Part shown: positions 12,413-31,081 of the stretch, piece after piece
Layout: each line of letters opens with the position of its first letter
Numbering within the stretch: the first letter of the stretch is position 1
Assembly: GCA_018350325.1 (NCBI GenBank)
Contig: JAEVLN010000012.1
Location: 1,199,991-1,263,990, forward strand
From: Globodera rostochiensis
Lineage: Eukaryota; Nematoda; Chromadorea; Rhabditida; Heteroderidae
Direction: 5' to 3'
DNA: 64,000 bases
The notes under the pieces: model-generated
Told to the model about the DNA's origin: nothing
What the model saw: only the letters and a program-made list of their open reading frames with translations
Databases searched by the model: none
Program-made: the position numbers and the translations under genes

Positions 12413-12983
12413 ATGAACCAAATGACACATTCTGGATTTTCTCTTCAGCCGCAGGGGCCCGCTTTTCCGCCTATGCCAGGTGGAATGCCTCCTCCGCAAC
12501 AGCATCAGCAACAACCGCCCGCCTTTCCGTCCATGCCGGCGGGGTTCCTCCTCAACAGCAACAACCTCCGTCCATTCCGAACGGAATGCCTCCTCCGCAA
12601 CAGCATCAGCAACAACCGCCCGCCTTTCCGTCCATGCCGGGCGGGTTTCCTCCTCAACAGCAACAACCTCCGTCCATTCCGAACGGAATGCCTCCTCCGC
12701 AACAGCAGCAACAACCGCCCGCCTTTCCGTCCATGCCTGGTGGATTTCCTCCGCAACAGCATCAGCAACAACCGCCCGCTTTTTCGTCTATGCCGGGCGG
12801 GTTCCTCCTCAACAGCAACAACTGCCGGCCTTTCCGTCCATGCCGGGCGGCATGCCTCCTCCGCAACAGCAACCAACCACCGGCCTTTCCGTCCATGCGG
12901 GCGGCATGCCTCCGCCGCAACAGCAACAACCACCGGCCTTTCCGGGTGGAATGCCTCCTCCGCAACAGCAACAACCACCGGCC
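12413..12983 (+). pseudogene. Truncated, frameshifted SEC24 N-terminus (copy 1)
   Basis: It starts [18 protein letters not shown] exactly like the intact SEC24 at 15408. It consists only of the Pro/Gln/Met/Gly-rich N-terminal repeat and ends at the duplication junction 12983/12984, where STE24 intron sequence begins. Compared with the intact copy a base is missing near 12540 and another near 12800, and one is gained near 12875, so the frame is broken three times. It lacks the zinc finger, trunk and all later domains. Most likely a non-functional by-product of the tandem duplication. Confidence 0.85.
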
Positions 12984-13064
12984 ATTTTGTCACCAATTCC
13001 GCTTCATCTACCCCGCCCCCCCCTCCAAAACAATAAATACTTTAAAAAACCGATCAAATGAAAC

Positions 13065-14641
13065 CTCAGTGATCGCCAAAAGAGCGGCCGAATGGCACAA
13101 CTTCCAATGGCCAAGCTCGTGGCCCAACACCGCCACCACCTCGTCGTCGTCCATGCCAATTCGGTGCTCCTTCTCCGCTGCTGTCCCATTTTTGCCCTCA
13201 TCCTTTTTTTTTTCCATTTTTATGCAAAAATAGGAAACATTTTTCGAACCCTTCCCACCACACCTCATTGCCCGTTTCTTCTTCGGCTGTCTCATCGTCC
13301 CCATGAAATCTTCGAACCGCTTCTTCCAATTTTTCCTGCTCTGCATCCTCCAATTCCGTCGTCTTGTTAGGTTCAGCCTACATTTTTTTCATTTTTTATG
13401 CAAAAATAGGAAACCTTTTTCGAACCCTTCCCCCCACCTCATTGTCCGTTTCATCTTCGGCTTTTTTGTGTTCGCTTTTGCTTTCCTCCCCTAACTGCTT
13501 CATCAGCTCGTTCATTTCCTTGCTCAGCAAAGTGTCGAATCTGTACAATTTTATACCAAAAAATGCACGAATGTGAGAGCACACTCACAGCACAATGCGC
13601 TTGTTCTTCCAAAAGCCGTACATGTACGCGTTGCTGTGCGTGGAACGCTTCGAATCTTAATTCCAAAAAATTTAGAAAAAATAAAATAAAATGCCAACTC
13701 CATACTCTCGACAACGTAAAGTTTGGCCAGCGGAAAGCCGACTTGGCTGGCCAGTGTCTCAATTTTGCGCTTCAGCTCACTGTCCGGCAACGGCGTGTAC
13801 TTGTCGAAAAGGGGCGCAATAAATTCGGGGTAAACGAACATCATCACCTAAAAATGGGGAATTGCATTTTTGAACACATTTTATGAAAGCTGCTCACAAA
13901 AATGATCACGGAGAGTGCAGCCCATGCATAAATGTGGAAGTTTTCGCCTCCATGCCGAATGATCCAGATTAACAGTGCCACAACCGGGGTGCTCAGCGCA
14001 AGACTGACGCCTAATTTCAAGGCTCGGTCTTTGAAGAAGAAAGGAATAGTCTAAAAAAATTGAAAAAATCAAAAAAAAAATTTTTTTTTTTTTGGTAAAA
14101 GATACTTCTTTGTTGAACCCGTAACGCTGCTCAATGTAAAATGTGCTGTAATAGCTGAACGGCAAGGTAATGGCTGTCTCAGCTATTGAACATAACAAAA
14201 CGAACACGACAGAGTGCCAAATCTGCAAAAAAAAAAATTTTTTTTTTTCAAATCTGGCAAAAATCAACAGACCTCGCCGCTTCCTGGCCAAACCCACAAA
14301 GCAATTCCTGAACACAAAGTCCAAATCGACGGATATAATGTGCACAAAAACACGATCTGAATCAATCCCGAAATCATAAATATTCAAATGATTTGTTCAC
14401 ACGAACTCACCGAGTACAACACGAAATTGAAGGCATCCGTGATAAAGGCAAATTGCATTTTGTCCAGTTGGTAGGCCCGCGCTTTGTCAAAATCGGACTC
14501 CGAAATGATTGCCTCAACGGAAGCGGGCCGAGCCGTCGTACGACGATAAAGTGCATACTGACGAACGGACAAATACACATCCCACGCGGAAGAGAAGAGA
14601 TAAAACGCGTACAACGACCAAAAAATTGTATCCGGTTCCAT
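13065..14641 (-). pseudogene. Truncated STE24/CAAX protease copy (exons 1-9 only)
   Basis: Same exons as 10070-11647 with the same splice sites. It begins MEPDTIFWSLYAFYLF at 14641 and reaches the HELGHWK zinc-site exon (minus strand, ending 13065). Exons 10-12 are absent because the duplication starts within intron 9. Reading on runs through the intron into the SEC24 repeat. Without the third zinc ligand region (RKFEFAADRFS) and the last membrane segments it cannot be a complete protease. Transcripts are still possible because its promoter copy is intact. Confidence 0.88.
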
Positions 14642-15407
14642 CGGAATTGTGTCTGTGGAATAAAAGTGAATTCGTTTCTTTTACATTTACAGAGTCAGTC
14701 ATGTGCAAAAGTTTCATACAAAATGATAAAAGATGATGGCTTTTACAACAAAACATTTATTTTTATCGGTGAAAAAGTAAACGGTACAAGACAAAAACAT
14801 CTAATACATCAAAAATCACTATTTTATGGATTTTTGGCTCCCGACAACATCGGATTTTTGGTGATTGGAGAGTTACGGTTCATTTCTTGAGGGATGTTGA
14901 TTTGTGAGCATATCGATTGGGGTTTTCTATGTGGAAAAAACTGGACGAGGGGGGGTTTATTCGTTTTCAGCGTCACAATATGTACGTGCGCATGACGTGG
15001 CATAATCATAACCAGGGAACGGGTCGATATGCACCAGAAATGGCCTAAATAGCATGCAAAAATGCCGAAATAAGCACCGAAAAATAGCACAACCAAGTGC
15101 CAAACGAAGAATCAAATCGATTTGTTGTTTAAGAAAAGTAAAAAATAGTTCGTTTTTATTAACACGAATAGCCTGATTCTTGATGTAATTTTTAAATAGG
15201 ACAACGGCAACGAAAAATATTTATTTTGAGATCGAATTTTGTTGTAAGCCCCGGACAGGATCTGGATCGGTTATTTTGATCGAGTTTTGCCATGGAGCTT
15301 TGCTAAATTGCTTTTAAAAAGTTGAGAGACTAATAGACTTTTCTTACAATGTTTATAAACTTTTGCACCTCGTTGTATATTACAAATTGGAATTTTAGTT
15401 AAGAAAA
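14642..15407. promoter_or_regulatory. STE24/SEC24 divergent promoter, copy 2 (drives the intact SEC24)
   Basis: Near-identical repeat of 11648-12412, directly upstream of the intact SEC24 start. No ORF of note. Regulatory role inferred. Confidence 0.5.
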
Positions 15408-18400
15408 ATGAACCAAATGACACATTCTGGATTTTCTCTTCAGCCGCAGGGGCCCGCTTTTCCGCCTATGCCAGGTGGAATGCCTCCTCCGCAACAGCAT
15501 CAGCAACAACCGCCCGCCTTTCCGTCCATGCCGGGCGGGTTTCCTCCTCAACAGCAACAACCTCCGTCCATTCCGAACGGAATGCCTCCTCCGCAACAGC
15601 ATCAGCAACAACCGCCCGCCTTTCCGTCCATGCCGGGCGGGTTTCCTCCTCAACAGCAACAACCTCCGTCCATTCCGAACGGAATGCCTCCTCCGCAACA
15701 GCAGCAACAACCGCCCGCCTTTCCGTCCATGCCTGGTGGATTTCCTCCGCAACAGCATCAGCAACAACCGCCCGCTTTTTCGTCTATGCCGGGCGGGTTT
15801 CCTCCTCAACAGCAACAACTGCCGGCCTTTCCGTCCATGCCGGGCGGCATGCCTCCTCCGCAACAGCAACAACCACCGGCCTTTCCGTCCATGCCGGGCG
15901 GCATGCCTCCTCCGCAACAGCAACAACCACCGGCCTTTCCGGGTGGAATGCCTCCTCCGCAACAGCAACAACCACCGGCCTTTCCGGGTGGAATGCCTCC
16001 TCCGCAACAGCAACAACCACCGGCCTTTCCGTCCATGCCGGGCGGCATGCCTCCTCCGCAACAGCAACAACCACCGGCCTTTCCGGGTGGAATGCCTCCT
16101 CCGCAACAGCAACAACCACCGGCCTTTCCGTCCATGCCGGGCGGTATGCCTCCTTCTCAACAGCAACAGCCGCCCGCCTTTCCGGGCGGATTTCCTCAAC
16201 AACAACCTGGCGCTTTTTCGTCTATGCCGGGTGGGTTTCCAACCGGCCCACCGCAGCCGCAACGACAACGGCTTGACCCGGACATGATGCCAAGTTTGGT
16301 AAGACGTTTTGGACTTGGAACTATTTTTTGCACATTTTGCATACATTTTTTAGGTCCAAGTTGCTGATGACGACCAAAACACGCGTTCCGGACTGTTCCC
16401 CACTGGGTTTCCGCACGCAGAAAGTCCTCCACTGGTCAGCACCGAGATCATCGCACAAGACCAAGGTTTTGAAAGGAATAGCAACTTCAATAATTTTTTG
16501 ATGCTTCTCTATTCGGTGAACAACATTTTGTGAAATGTGTTGTGTTGCCAAACACATAAAAAAACGATTAAAAAAATGTTGCGCAGGCAATGCCAACCCA
16601 AAATTCATGCGTTCCACGCTGTACGCGGTGCCCCAAACCAACGACATGACAAAGGCCACCCAACTGCCGCTGTCGTTGGCCATCTGTCCGTTCGCCAAAC
16701 TTCACCAGTCCGAGGTTTGCCAATTGCGTGAAAAATGGTACACAAAACTGGAAGAAAATCCTTTTTGAAACAACAAAAAAAGTTTTTACCAAAAGTACAT
16801 TTGATTTATTTAAAACAAACATTTCGCCAGTACCCGCCGCCGGTCATCGATTTGGGTGACATTGGGCCAGTCCGATGTCAGCGCTGCAAGGCCTACATGT
16901 GCCCGTTCATGGAGTTTGTTGATGGCGGGCGCAAGTTCCGGTGTCCGTTCTGTCACGCGAACACACCAGGTCTGTTAATTAAAATTGTGTACTTTTTTGT
17001 TTAAAATAAAAATATTTGTTTTAGTGGAAGACGGTTATTTTGCGCATTTGGACCACACCGGGCGACGGACGGACATTCAACATCGGCCCGAGCTGTTTCT
17101 TGGCTCCTACGAGTTTGTGGCCACCAAGCAGTACTGCAAGGCGAGTTTTTTCCCCCAAAATTTTGTCGGTTTGAACAGCAACTTCAAGAAGACTCGTAAC
17201 GGAAAGTATTTGGGTGTGACAGTTTACTGTTCGACCTTTTTTTTGGGATTAGTTCGGCACAAGAAATGTTCCAAAATGAACATTTCAATGAGAATTGTAT
17301 TGAAATTTTTACAAATTTCTTTTCTTAGAATGGCATTTCACCGAAGCAACCGGCCTTCATTTTCATGCTTGACGTCTCCTACAACGCGGTGCGCAGCGGG
17401 ATGGTCGAGCTGTTCTGTCGTAACATCATGGACATGCTGAGGGAGTTGCCGAGGTTTTTGTTTGTTTGTTGGGTTGGGTATTTGACAAAAAAAACAATTT
17501 ATTCTATTTTTTAAATTCAGAGAAAATTTCCGCGAGGGCCCCTCCTCAATGCGCATCGGTCTGGCTACCTATGACCAGACGGTGCACTTTTACAACCTGA
17601 GCCAGCCGAACCGAGCAGAAATGCTGGTGGTCAGCGACATTGCGGACGTTTTTGTGCCTTTTGTGGACGGATTTCTTGTCGAGTTTGAGCAAGCCGAGAG
17701 TGCGCTGAGCGTGTGAATATTTTAATTATTTTTTTGTTAAAAGTTGGGACAAAAAAAGGGGTTTTTTTTCGTTAAAAAGCAACATAGAACAAGACAAAAA
17801 CAGATTCATAATAGCCCTATTAGTCTTTTTAATTTTTAAAAAATTGTAGTTGCCTGCGCGAGATTGTGAACAATTTTGCACAAACGCGCATCACCGAGAC
17901 GGCACTTGGCCCGACCATCCAGGCGGGGCTGGACGCGTTGCGCAGCGCGGACCGGGCCGGCAAGCTGTTCATCTTCCACACCTCGTTGCCGGTGCTGGAG
18001 GGCGCACCGGGCCAACTGAAGAGCAGGGAGGACCGCAAACTGTTGGGCACCGACAAGGAGAAGGTTGTTGTTGTTGATGGCGTTAAGAAATTGTTGGTCT
18101 ACTAATTTCCTCCTCCGGCACAGACAATTTTGTCGCCGGCTACCGACTTTTACGCCAAGCTCGGCGAGGAGTGCGTGAAGTGGGGCTGTGCCGTGGACTT
18201 ATTTTTGTTCCCCAACGCTTTTGTGGACGTGGCCAGCATAGCGCCAGCCGTAAGCACCACCGGCGGGATTGTCTACAAGTACCAGTACTTTGACGTGAGT
18301 TATTCCATGGACTTTTTTAAACCCGTGATTTGTTCCTGGACGCCCAGAAATTTTGCGTCGTCGGGAGTCTCGATCCCACCGGGGTCTAATTATGACGTTT

Positions 18401-20475
18401 TTTAAGGCCGAACGGGACGGAGAGCGCTTTTTAGCCGATTTGCGACACGACATCACTCGCGAGGTGGCATTTGACGTGATGATGCGACTGCGCACGTCGA
18501 CGGGTCAGTTTTTTAAATGTGTTGTTACTCGTCGAATGTGTTAATTTTTTAATGATTTATTTAAAAACGCAAAATTGGAAATTTAAAGGCATCCGACCAA
18601 CCGGCTTCCACGGCGCCTTCTTCATGCAGAACACGACGGACATTGAAGTGGCTGCGTTGGATGCGGACAAAGCTGTACAAATTGAGATTAAATACGACGA
18701 CAAATTGGACGAGCGGGAGTCCGCGTACTTCCAGGTGTCGTCGTCGTCATCATCATCAAATTTATTGCCTAAAGAATTCAAAAATTCTTTTTTGGTTTTA
18801 TTAAAAATTTATAAATTTCACAGATGGCCGTGTTGTTCACCAGCTGCGGGGGTCAACGTCGACTTCGCGTGCATAATGTAAGGAAATTTTCTCAAAAAAA
18901 AAAATTATTTTAAAATTTCCTGTTCAGCTCTCGCTTCCGATCAGTACCGACTATGCACAACTCTATCGGCTCATTGACGAGGACTGTTTGGCCACGCATC
19001 TGTTCAAGCAAGGTAAGGTCAATGTTTGACCGTCAGACATTGACGCATTACATTTGGGGGGGGGGAAGAATGGGGGACCGTTTGGAGATTGAAGAACAAA
19101 TCTTAAAATTGCCAGATTTTTGAAGAAAAAAAGAAACTTACAATTTTAAATGCATTTGCTGCAGCTGAACAAACGTTGCGCGAAAAAACGCCCAAAGAGA
19201 TGCGCGACGAGCTGACAGTGCGCTGTGCGCAGATGTTGGCCGCCTATCGGGAGAAGTGCAGCGAGTCGGCCCCGCTCGGCCAACTCATTTTGCCCGAATG
19301 CGCCAAGCTGTTGCCGTTGCACGTCAATTGTATTGAGCGCCATGACGCGCTCAACGGGGGTCAGGAATAATAATTTAAAACCAAAAAAAAATGTTTTTTT
19401 TTGTTTGGGTTGTTTGTTTAACTGTCACTTTCAAGGTGCCGAAATTACGGTGGACGACCGAGCCTGGATGATGTCGTTGGTGCCGTCGTTGAGCGTGTTG
19501 GCCACCGCGCATTTGTTGTACCCGCGCATTTATCCATTGACCGCGCTTGGCTCGCCTCAACAACAGCAACCGACAGACGAAGCGCCAACGAATGGCGGTG
19601 GCGGTAGCACCGGTGTGCCCAGCGGAAATGTTAGTCAGTCTACACAAAAAAAATTTTTTGTTAAATTATAAATAAATTTTGACGTTTTTTTTTTGTCAGG
19701 GCACCACTTTTCATTCATTGGGCAGCAGCAGTTGGGAAGAGGAGGATGCGCTCGTCAGCGACACGACCATCGACGGGGAGCAACAGCAACGCGTTGTGGA
19801 GGTGCCGGCACAAGTTCGCGCCTCTTTCGACTACTTCCAGCCGCAGGAGGCCTACCTGATTGAGAACGGGCTGGTCGCGTTTGTCTATGTCGGTCGAGAG
19901 GTGTGTTGGAGAGAGAGAGAGACATGGCGCTGTCGCGTCAGAGAAATATAAGAAAAAAAACAAAAAAATTCAGGTTCCCCAGGAGTGGTTGCACAACGTG
20001 TTCGGCATCAGTTCTGTTACGCATTTGGACACGGAGAAGGTTGAACGCGTTCAAAGCTTTTTGTTGTGTGATTTTGACATGACGCTTCTCTTTGTGTTTG
20101 GACCAAAATTGAATATTTTATTTGTTGATTGCCCTATTGGTCTCTTTGTTGTTTCAGCATGAACTGCCCAAACGACCGAATGCGCACTCGACTGCACTGC
20201 GTAAACTTTGGCTTTGGGCCAACATGGGCCGGGAGCGACGATTGAAGCTGTTCATTGTGCGCGTTTGAACCCAAAAAAAAAATGCCGAATTTTTAAATGA
20301 CCTCCCTGAAAATTTTCCAATCCAAACAAAAAATAAATTTAAGGTGAAAGATGGCGACGCGCTGGAGGCGTGGATGAAGAAGTTTCTGGTGGAGGACCGG
20401 TACGCGCAGACGGCCAACTCGTATGTGGATTTTTTGTGCGCGGTGCATCGCGAGATTCGCTCCATTCTGTCGTAG
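15408..20475 (+). CDS. Protein transport protein SEC24 (C/D class), COPII coat cargo adaptor
   Basis: Cargo-selecting subunit of the COPII coat at ER exit sites, partner of SEC23. Nineteen exons: 15408-16298, 16354-16465, 16587-16714, 16831-16969, 17025-17140, 17329-17453, 17521-17712, 17850-18063, 18124-18294, 18407-18503, 18589-18734, 18824-18877, 18928-19012, 19165-19359, 19436-19629, 19700-19900, 19974-20039, 20158-20256, 20344-20475. They total 3,357 nt (1,118 residues) in one frame. Residues 1 to about 290 are a Pro/Gln/Met/Gly-rich repeat. The zinc finger ([10 protein letters not shown] then CPFC) lies near 390-415. The trunk shows [41 protein letters not shown] and [11 protein letters not shown]. 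Later come [37 protein letters not shown] and a gelsolin-like region ending [18 protein letters not shown]. Intron 5 has a GC donor (17141-17142). It is convergent with the SWI/SNF gene. Confidence 0.95.
15474..16240 (+). repeat. Coding tandem repeat ([17 protein letters not shown]) in SEC24
   Basis: Imperfect 27-60 base units encode [15 protein letters not shown] and GGFPPQQQ variants. The high GC of the units keeps other frames open on both strands, so these are shadows. Copy number differs from the truncated copy at 12476-12983. The unit is a likely site of slippage and of the duplication breakpoint. Confidence 0.85.
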
Positions 20476-21218
20476 TCAATGGGCGGCACATTCTTTGTTT
20501 TTTGATGGGATATTTTTGTTGTGGATTATATGTCATCTTGTGCTCTGATTAATGAAATACGCGAATTTTTACACTGTGTTTGTTGTACCCTCTTTCCTCC
20601 AGATAGTAATATTATTTATTTTGACGGTTGGTGGTGCTGTAATTAATTCCGTTTTCCCCCCTTTGGCGATGTTGGTGTTGGCATTCACTTCCCGTGAAAA
20701 GGGGTCTTCATTCCCCCCTCATAATTGATGGTTGATCAATAGTTGGACGTGATCAGGCACAAAAAAGCAACTTAATCAATCGCATCAAGGCTTTATGCAA
20801 GCGATGAGCACGTCCAGCTGGTTGATCGTTACGATGACTATTAATTTTCACACTGGACATGTTCTAATTATATTTAATTACGCTTGCACAGAAATTGTTG
20901 TCAAAATGTGAAGTTGTATATGTACACATTGCAGCGTTAGGGAACGGTAAACGAAATCGATGTGATCATTGTTTAAAAAATGACTGACGGGGAGAGACTG
21001 TTCCGCTTCTTCCTCTTTTTTGTTTTAGCAATTTCCCAAAAATTCTTGCGCATATTTCGGAACGGCCTCTAACACGTTGACAGATGTGCGGTTGTTGATT
21101 TGAACCTTCACGAATAAAATGCAAAAAAAACAAATCGATTTTCCATGTCATTGTTCACATCATTTCGTTTAACTGTTGTCCTTCTCTGCCGAAGACGCTT
21201 TCACTAAAACTTTAGTCT
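20476..21218. other. Convergent intergenic region between SEC24 and SWI/SNF gene
   Basis: AT-rich, no supported ORF. It contains the 3' UTRs of both convergent genes. No obvious AATAAA dominates on either strand. Nothing else recognised. Confidence 0.5.
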
Positions 21219-28144
<6,926 letters not shown>

Positions 28145-28497
28145 TTTTTTACAGAAAATGTAACCCTTAAATTGATCTAAAGGTCTATTTTAGCCAAAGT
28201 TAAGCAAATGCAATAATGCACTATTGACCGGCAAAAGCCCGGGGAAATCCTGGCGGGATCCCGGTCCTGGGCGGTCACTAATATGCACTGCGCGATGGAA
28301 TTTTGGACGAATTTGCTCCACGAAAATAAAAATAACAATTTGAAATTTATTCACGGTTATTGCTGTGAGTTTGGCGTTATGTTTATTATTTTCCACAAAT
28401 TTCTTACTGAAATGACTATAAAAGCCCAGTTCTTCTGCTCAGTTGATCATCATTGCATCAATTTTTTAATTAATTTGTCTAATAAAAGAGCCAACCA
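28145..28497. other. Upstream region of the SWI/SNF gene, no gene seen
   Basis: Short AT-rich interval between the SWI/SNF start codon and the 24-bp repeat array. It probably contains the minus-strand promoter. No ORF supported. Confidence 0.4.
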
Positions 28498-28975
28498 TTC
28501 ATTTGCAAAAAAAAAGAGCCAATTCAGCAAAAAGCAAAAGAGCCAATTCAGCAAAAAGCAAAAGAGCCAATTCAGCAAAAAGCAAAAGAGCCAATTCAGC
28601 AAAAAACAAAAGAGCCAATTCAACAAAAAGCAAAAGAGCCAATTCAGCAAAAAGCAAAAGAGCCAATTCAGCAAAAAGCAAAAGAGCCAATTCAGCAAAA
28701 AGCAAAAGAGCCAATTCAGCTAAAAGCAAAAGAGCCAATTCAGCAAAAAGCAAAAGAGCCAATTCAGCAAAAAACAAAAGAGCCAATTCAGCAAAAAGCA
28801 AAAGAGCCAATTCAGCTAAAAGCAAAAGAGCCAATTCAGCAAAAAGCAAAAGAGCCAATTCAGCAAAAAACAAAAGAGCCAATTCAACAAAAAGCAAAAG
28901 AGCCAATTCAGCTAAAAGCAAAAGAGCCAATTCAGCAAAAAACAAAAGAGCCAATCTAGCAATAAACAAAAAATG
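28498..28975. repeat. 24-bp minisatellite, about 19-20 copies
   Basis: Unit GAGCCAATTCAGCAAAAAGC plus AAAA, 24 bases long. Variants (AAAAAAC, GCTAAAAGC, CAACAAAAAGC) recur in an order that suggests larger blocks were duplicated. A period divisible by three leaves frames open on both strands (e.g. KRANSAKS repeats). I regard these as artefacts of the array because they lack starts, splice signals and normal composition. Confidence 0.92.
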
Positions 28976-29981
28976 TTTTTACTATTTTATTTAGCATTTC
29001 GGGCCATAGCCAGCACTCAACTGTTGTTTTTATGAGAACAGCAGAAATTTAACTACTTGATGATATGTTTTTTTGGGATAACCTGAGCCCATTCGACTTC
29101 TGAACGATCAACGAATTTTCTCGCATTTTTCATGCTTCGTTCGTTCGTTCGGCAACATTCACTTGACCATAAGCCCATGTGGCCATAATTCATTTTGGTC
29201 ATCAGCTAATCAGTTTTTGCTTCGATTCGCGGGATTAAACGTATCGGTTATCAGTTACTGTTTTGCCGAGTCGGGACTTACGGCGCCATTATTCTTTTGT
29301 GAAAGGTTTTCAAGTCGACGAAATGCCGTTTTTTACATATTGTTTAGTCGACAAAATGTTCGGTCGGCTCTCTTTGCCAAACCCTTTGATTAAAGAGATG
29401 AAAATACGAAAGCGCTTCGCTTTTTGTCGGCGATTTTGGTTCGCTTTTCTCCTATCATCAAGCCGCCCGCCCGCCCTTTCGTGGGGTTTGAGTTGCTTTG
29501 ATGCTCACTCATCCGTCCATCTCTTCCCTCCTCCTCCTCCTCCTCTTCTGCTGCTGGTGGTGATGATGATGGAAAATGTGGGTGGGATGGGGTGAGGTCA
29601 ACAAGCATTTTATTCATCCATTCGACATAATGATGAGTGCTGGGGGGGAGGGGCAAAAGGTGCGAGTCTATGTTTCCCCCCACCCATCCCCCCGAGCGTC
29701 GTCGCACAAACATGAGCAGAGCCATAAACACACACACACATACACAGACATGCACATCAATGACAAACAGCCGAACATTGAGGGGGGGGGGGGAATATAT
29801 GCGATATGTTGTCCCAGAGGATTTGGCAATTCTAAAAAGCTTTATTCACATACATTTTAGTAGCCGGCTTTTTGTTAATAAAAATTGACACTTTTTCAAA
29901 ATTAATCGATTGTATTTATTTTTGTTTGCTTTTCGTTCCTAATAAATCCGTTTTTTCAATTTATTCCAGTAAAATTTCACT
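28976..29981. other. Intergenic, low-complexity, with poly-G and CA-rich tracts
   Basis: Contains a TCCTCC-rich stretch (29525-29550), a CACACACATACACAGACA tract (about 29730-29750) and an 11-G run (about 29782). No supported ORF. At 29961-29969 the sequence TTTATTCCAG looks like a nematode 3' splice site and may be a trans-splice acceptor for the small ORF that follows. Confidence 0.45.
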
Positions 29982-30230
29982 ATGCATTTCGTTTTTGTTC
30001 TGATTTTTGCGTTGCTCGTTTGTTTAATTGCTGATTTGATGGATTGCGCTCGTTCGTCCGTAAAAAAATTGGGTCAAATTCACTCGCCGGACCAAAAAAA
30101 AAGGAACCCGCCTCACAACATTTTTCATCCCAATTTTGCATGCAACGAGAAGAAGCCCCGCGCTTCTTCCTCTGTCAATGCGTTTGATTTTCCTTTTTGC
30201 AGAGCGCCTTTTGAGAGACCGACAATTTGA
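29982..30230 (+). CDS. Possible small secreted protein (82 aa)
   Basis: The ORF starts 12 bases after an acceptor-like TTATTCCAG with no intervening ATG, as expected for a trans-spliced message. Residues 1 to about 20 (MHFVFVLIFALLVCLIADLM) have the form of a signal peptide. The rest is basic with three cysteines and ends ...PFERPTI. I recognise no family, and there is no homologous copy in the window. It could be a peptide-precursor or secreted-effector type gene, or a chance ORF. A downstream acceptor-like TTTTTGCAG at about 30202 suggests splicing may alter the C-terminus. Confidence 0.35.
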   Translation: MHFVFVLIFALLVCLIADLMDCARSSVKKLGQIHSPDQKKRNPPHNIFHPNFACNEKKPRASSSVNAFDFPFCRAPFERPTI

Positions 30231-31081
30231 TGAATTCTCCGATGCCTCGGCTTTTCACCACTCTTCCGATTTCATCCCTCATTTAATGAGCAATTCGTCC
30301 GCCAGTCGCGCACCCCTCCATTTAATCATCCACCCGAAATCGCATAATTGCTGAAGAGAGAGGAGGGGAGTGAGAGAGAATGTGCCGAATTTCTTCCAAA
30401 AAAAACGTCGCATAATGGCATCATTCCGGAAGGCATCCCAACAGGAGTTCCAACATCAGATCAAAGGTTTTTTTTTTAAATGGCAAAAACTTAGGTACTT
30501 TTGTGCAACCACCCCCAAATTAAAAAAAAAAGAGCTACAAAGGAGGCGACAAGCAACCAAAACGTTTCCCACATGCATAAATTAATGAAAATTGAAAGGT
30601 TATTCGCATCCTCCACCAGCAATTCGTGCATACATTAAAATACGCTAGGGACACTCACATTCATTCCTTTTCGTTAAAAAATGTCCACAAATTTTCTACT
30701 CTTTTCCCAATAACTTCCAATGAGAGGAGAGGATTGCAAAAATAGTGATGCGGACCCTTTTGACGATATATTGGCCAAAATTGTTGATTTTATGCCGCCT
30801 CAAAAAGTCGCGTCGCGGGCGCTGTTTTGTTGTTATGCGGCTCTTTTTTTTAAGTTTGGGGGGTGGTTGCACAAAAAGGAGCCAACTATTGCGCTTGCGG
30901 AAGTTCATAAAAATGATCGGTGTTTTGTATGAGACTTTTTAAAAATAAATGTTGATAATGTGATTTTATGAAAATTGTGAACAACATTTTTTGCATTCCT
31001 TGGCATGGACTGTTTTAGGAATAATTCACCGAAAATTTAAACGATGTAAATTGTGTTCAATCAGAAAGGTAATTTGTTCAG
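30231..31081. other. Intergenic with an imperfect inverted repeat
   Basis: A segment at about 30495-30540 (containing TTTGTGCAACCACCCCC) recurs inverted at about 30835-30885 (GGGGGTGGTTGCACAAA). A plus-strand ORF at 30720-30932 contains DPFDDILAKIVDFMPPQK, loosely F-box-like, but has no supporting structure. The first coding exon(s) of the srGAP-like gene should lie here or further left; I could not identify them. Confidence 0.4.

Larger units (their letters stand above)
9990..12983. repeat. Tandem segmental duplication, unit 1 (2,994 bp)
   Basis: Sequence from 9990 (ATTTTGTCACCAATTCC) is repeated from 12984 with near identity. Differences noticed are mainly single-base changes in homopolymer runs and in the SEC24 proline/glutamine repeat. 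Unit 1 spans STE24 intron 9, STE24 exons 9-1, the shared promoter and the first 571 bases of a SEC24 reading frame. Confidence 0.93.
12984..15977. repeat. Tandem segmental duplication, unit 2
   Basis: Second copy of 9990-12983, joined head to tail. Its right end cannot be placed exactly because it falls inside the SEC24 proline/glutamine repeat, where copies differ in repeat number. The given end assumes equal length. Confidence 0.85.

Noticed and set aside
15399..16346. Minus-strand ORFs of 109-315 codons opposite SEC24 exon 1 (Arg/Leu- and Gly/Cys-rich)
   Set aside because: Shadow frames of the GC-rich proline/glutamine repeat; composition is unlike a protein and SEC24 is certain on plus.
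28450..28994. ORFs of 82-163 codons with KRANSAKS, SQFSKKQK or LLFAELAL repeats
   Set aside because: Artefact of a 24-bp array; frames open on both strands at once.
30720..30932. Possible F-box-like ORF (DPFDDILAKIVDFMPPQK)
   Set aside because: Resemblance is short, the ORF overlaps an inverted repeat, and it lacks the exon plan of the F1-F3 family.
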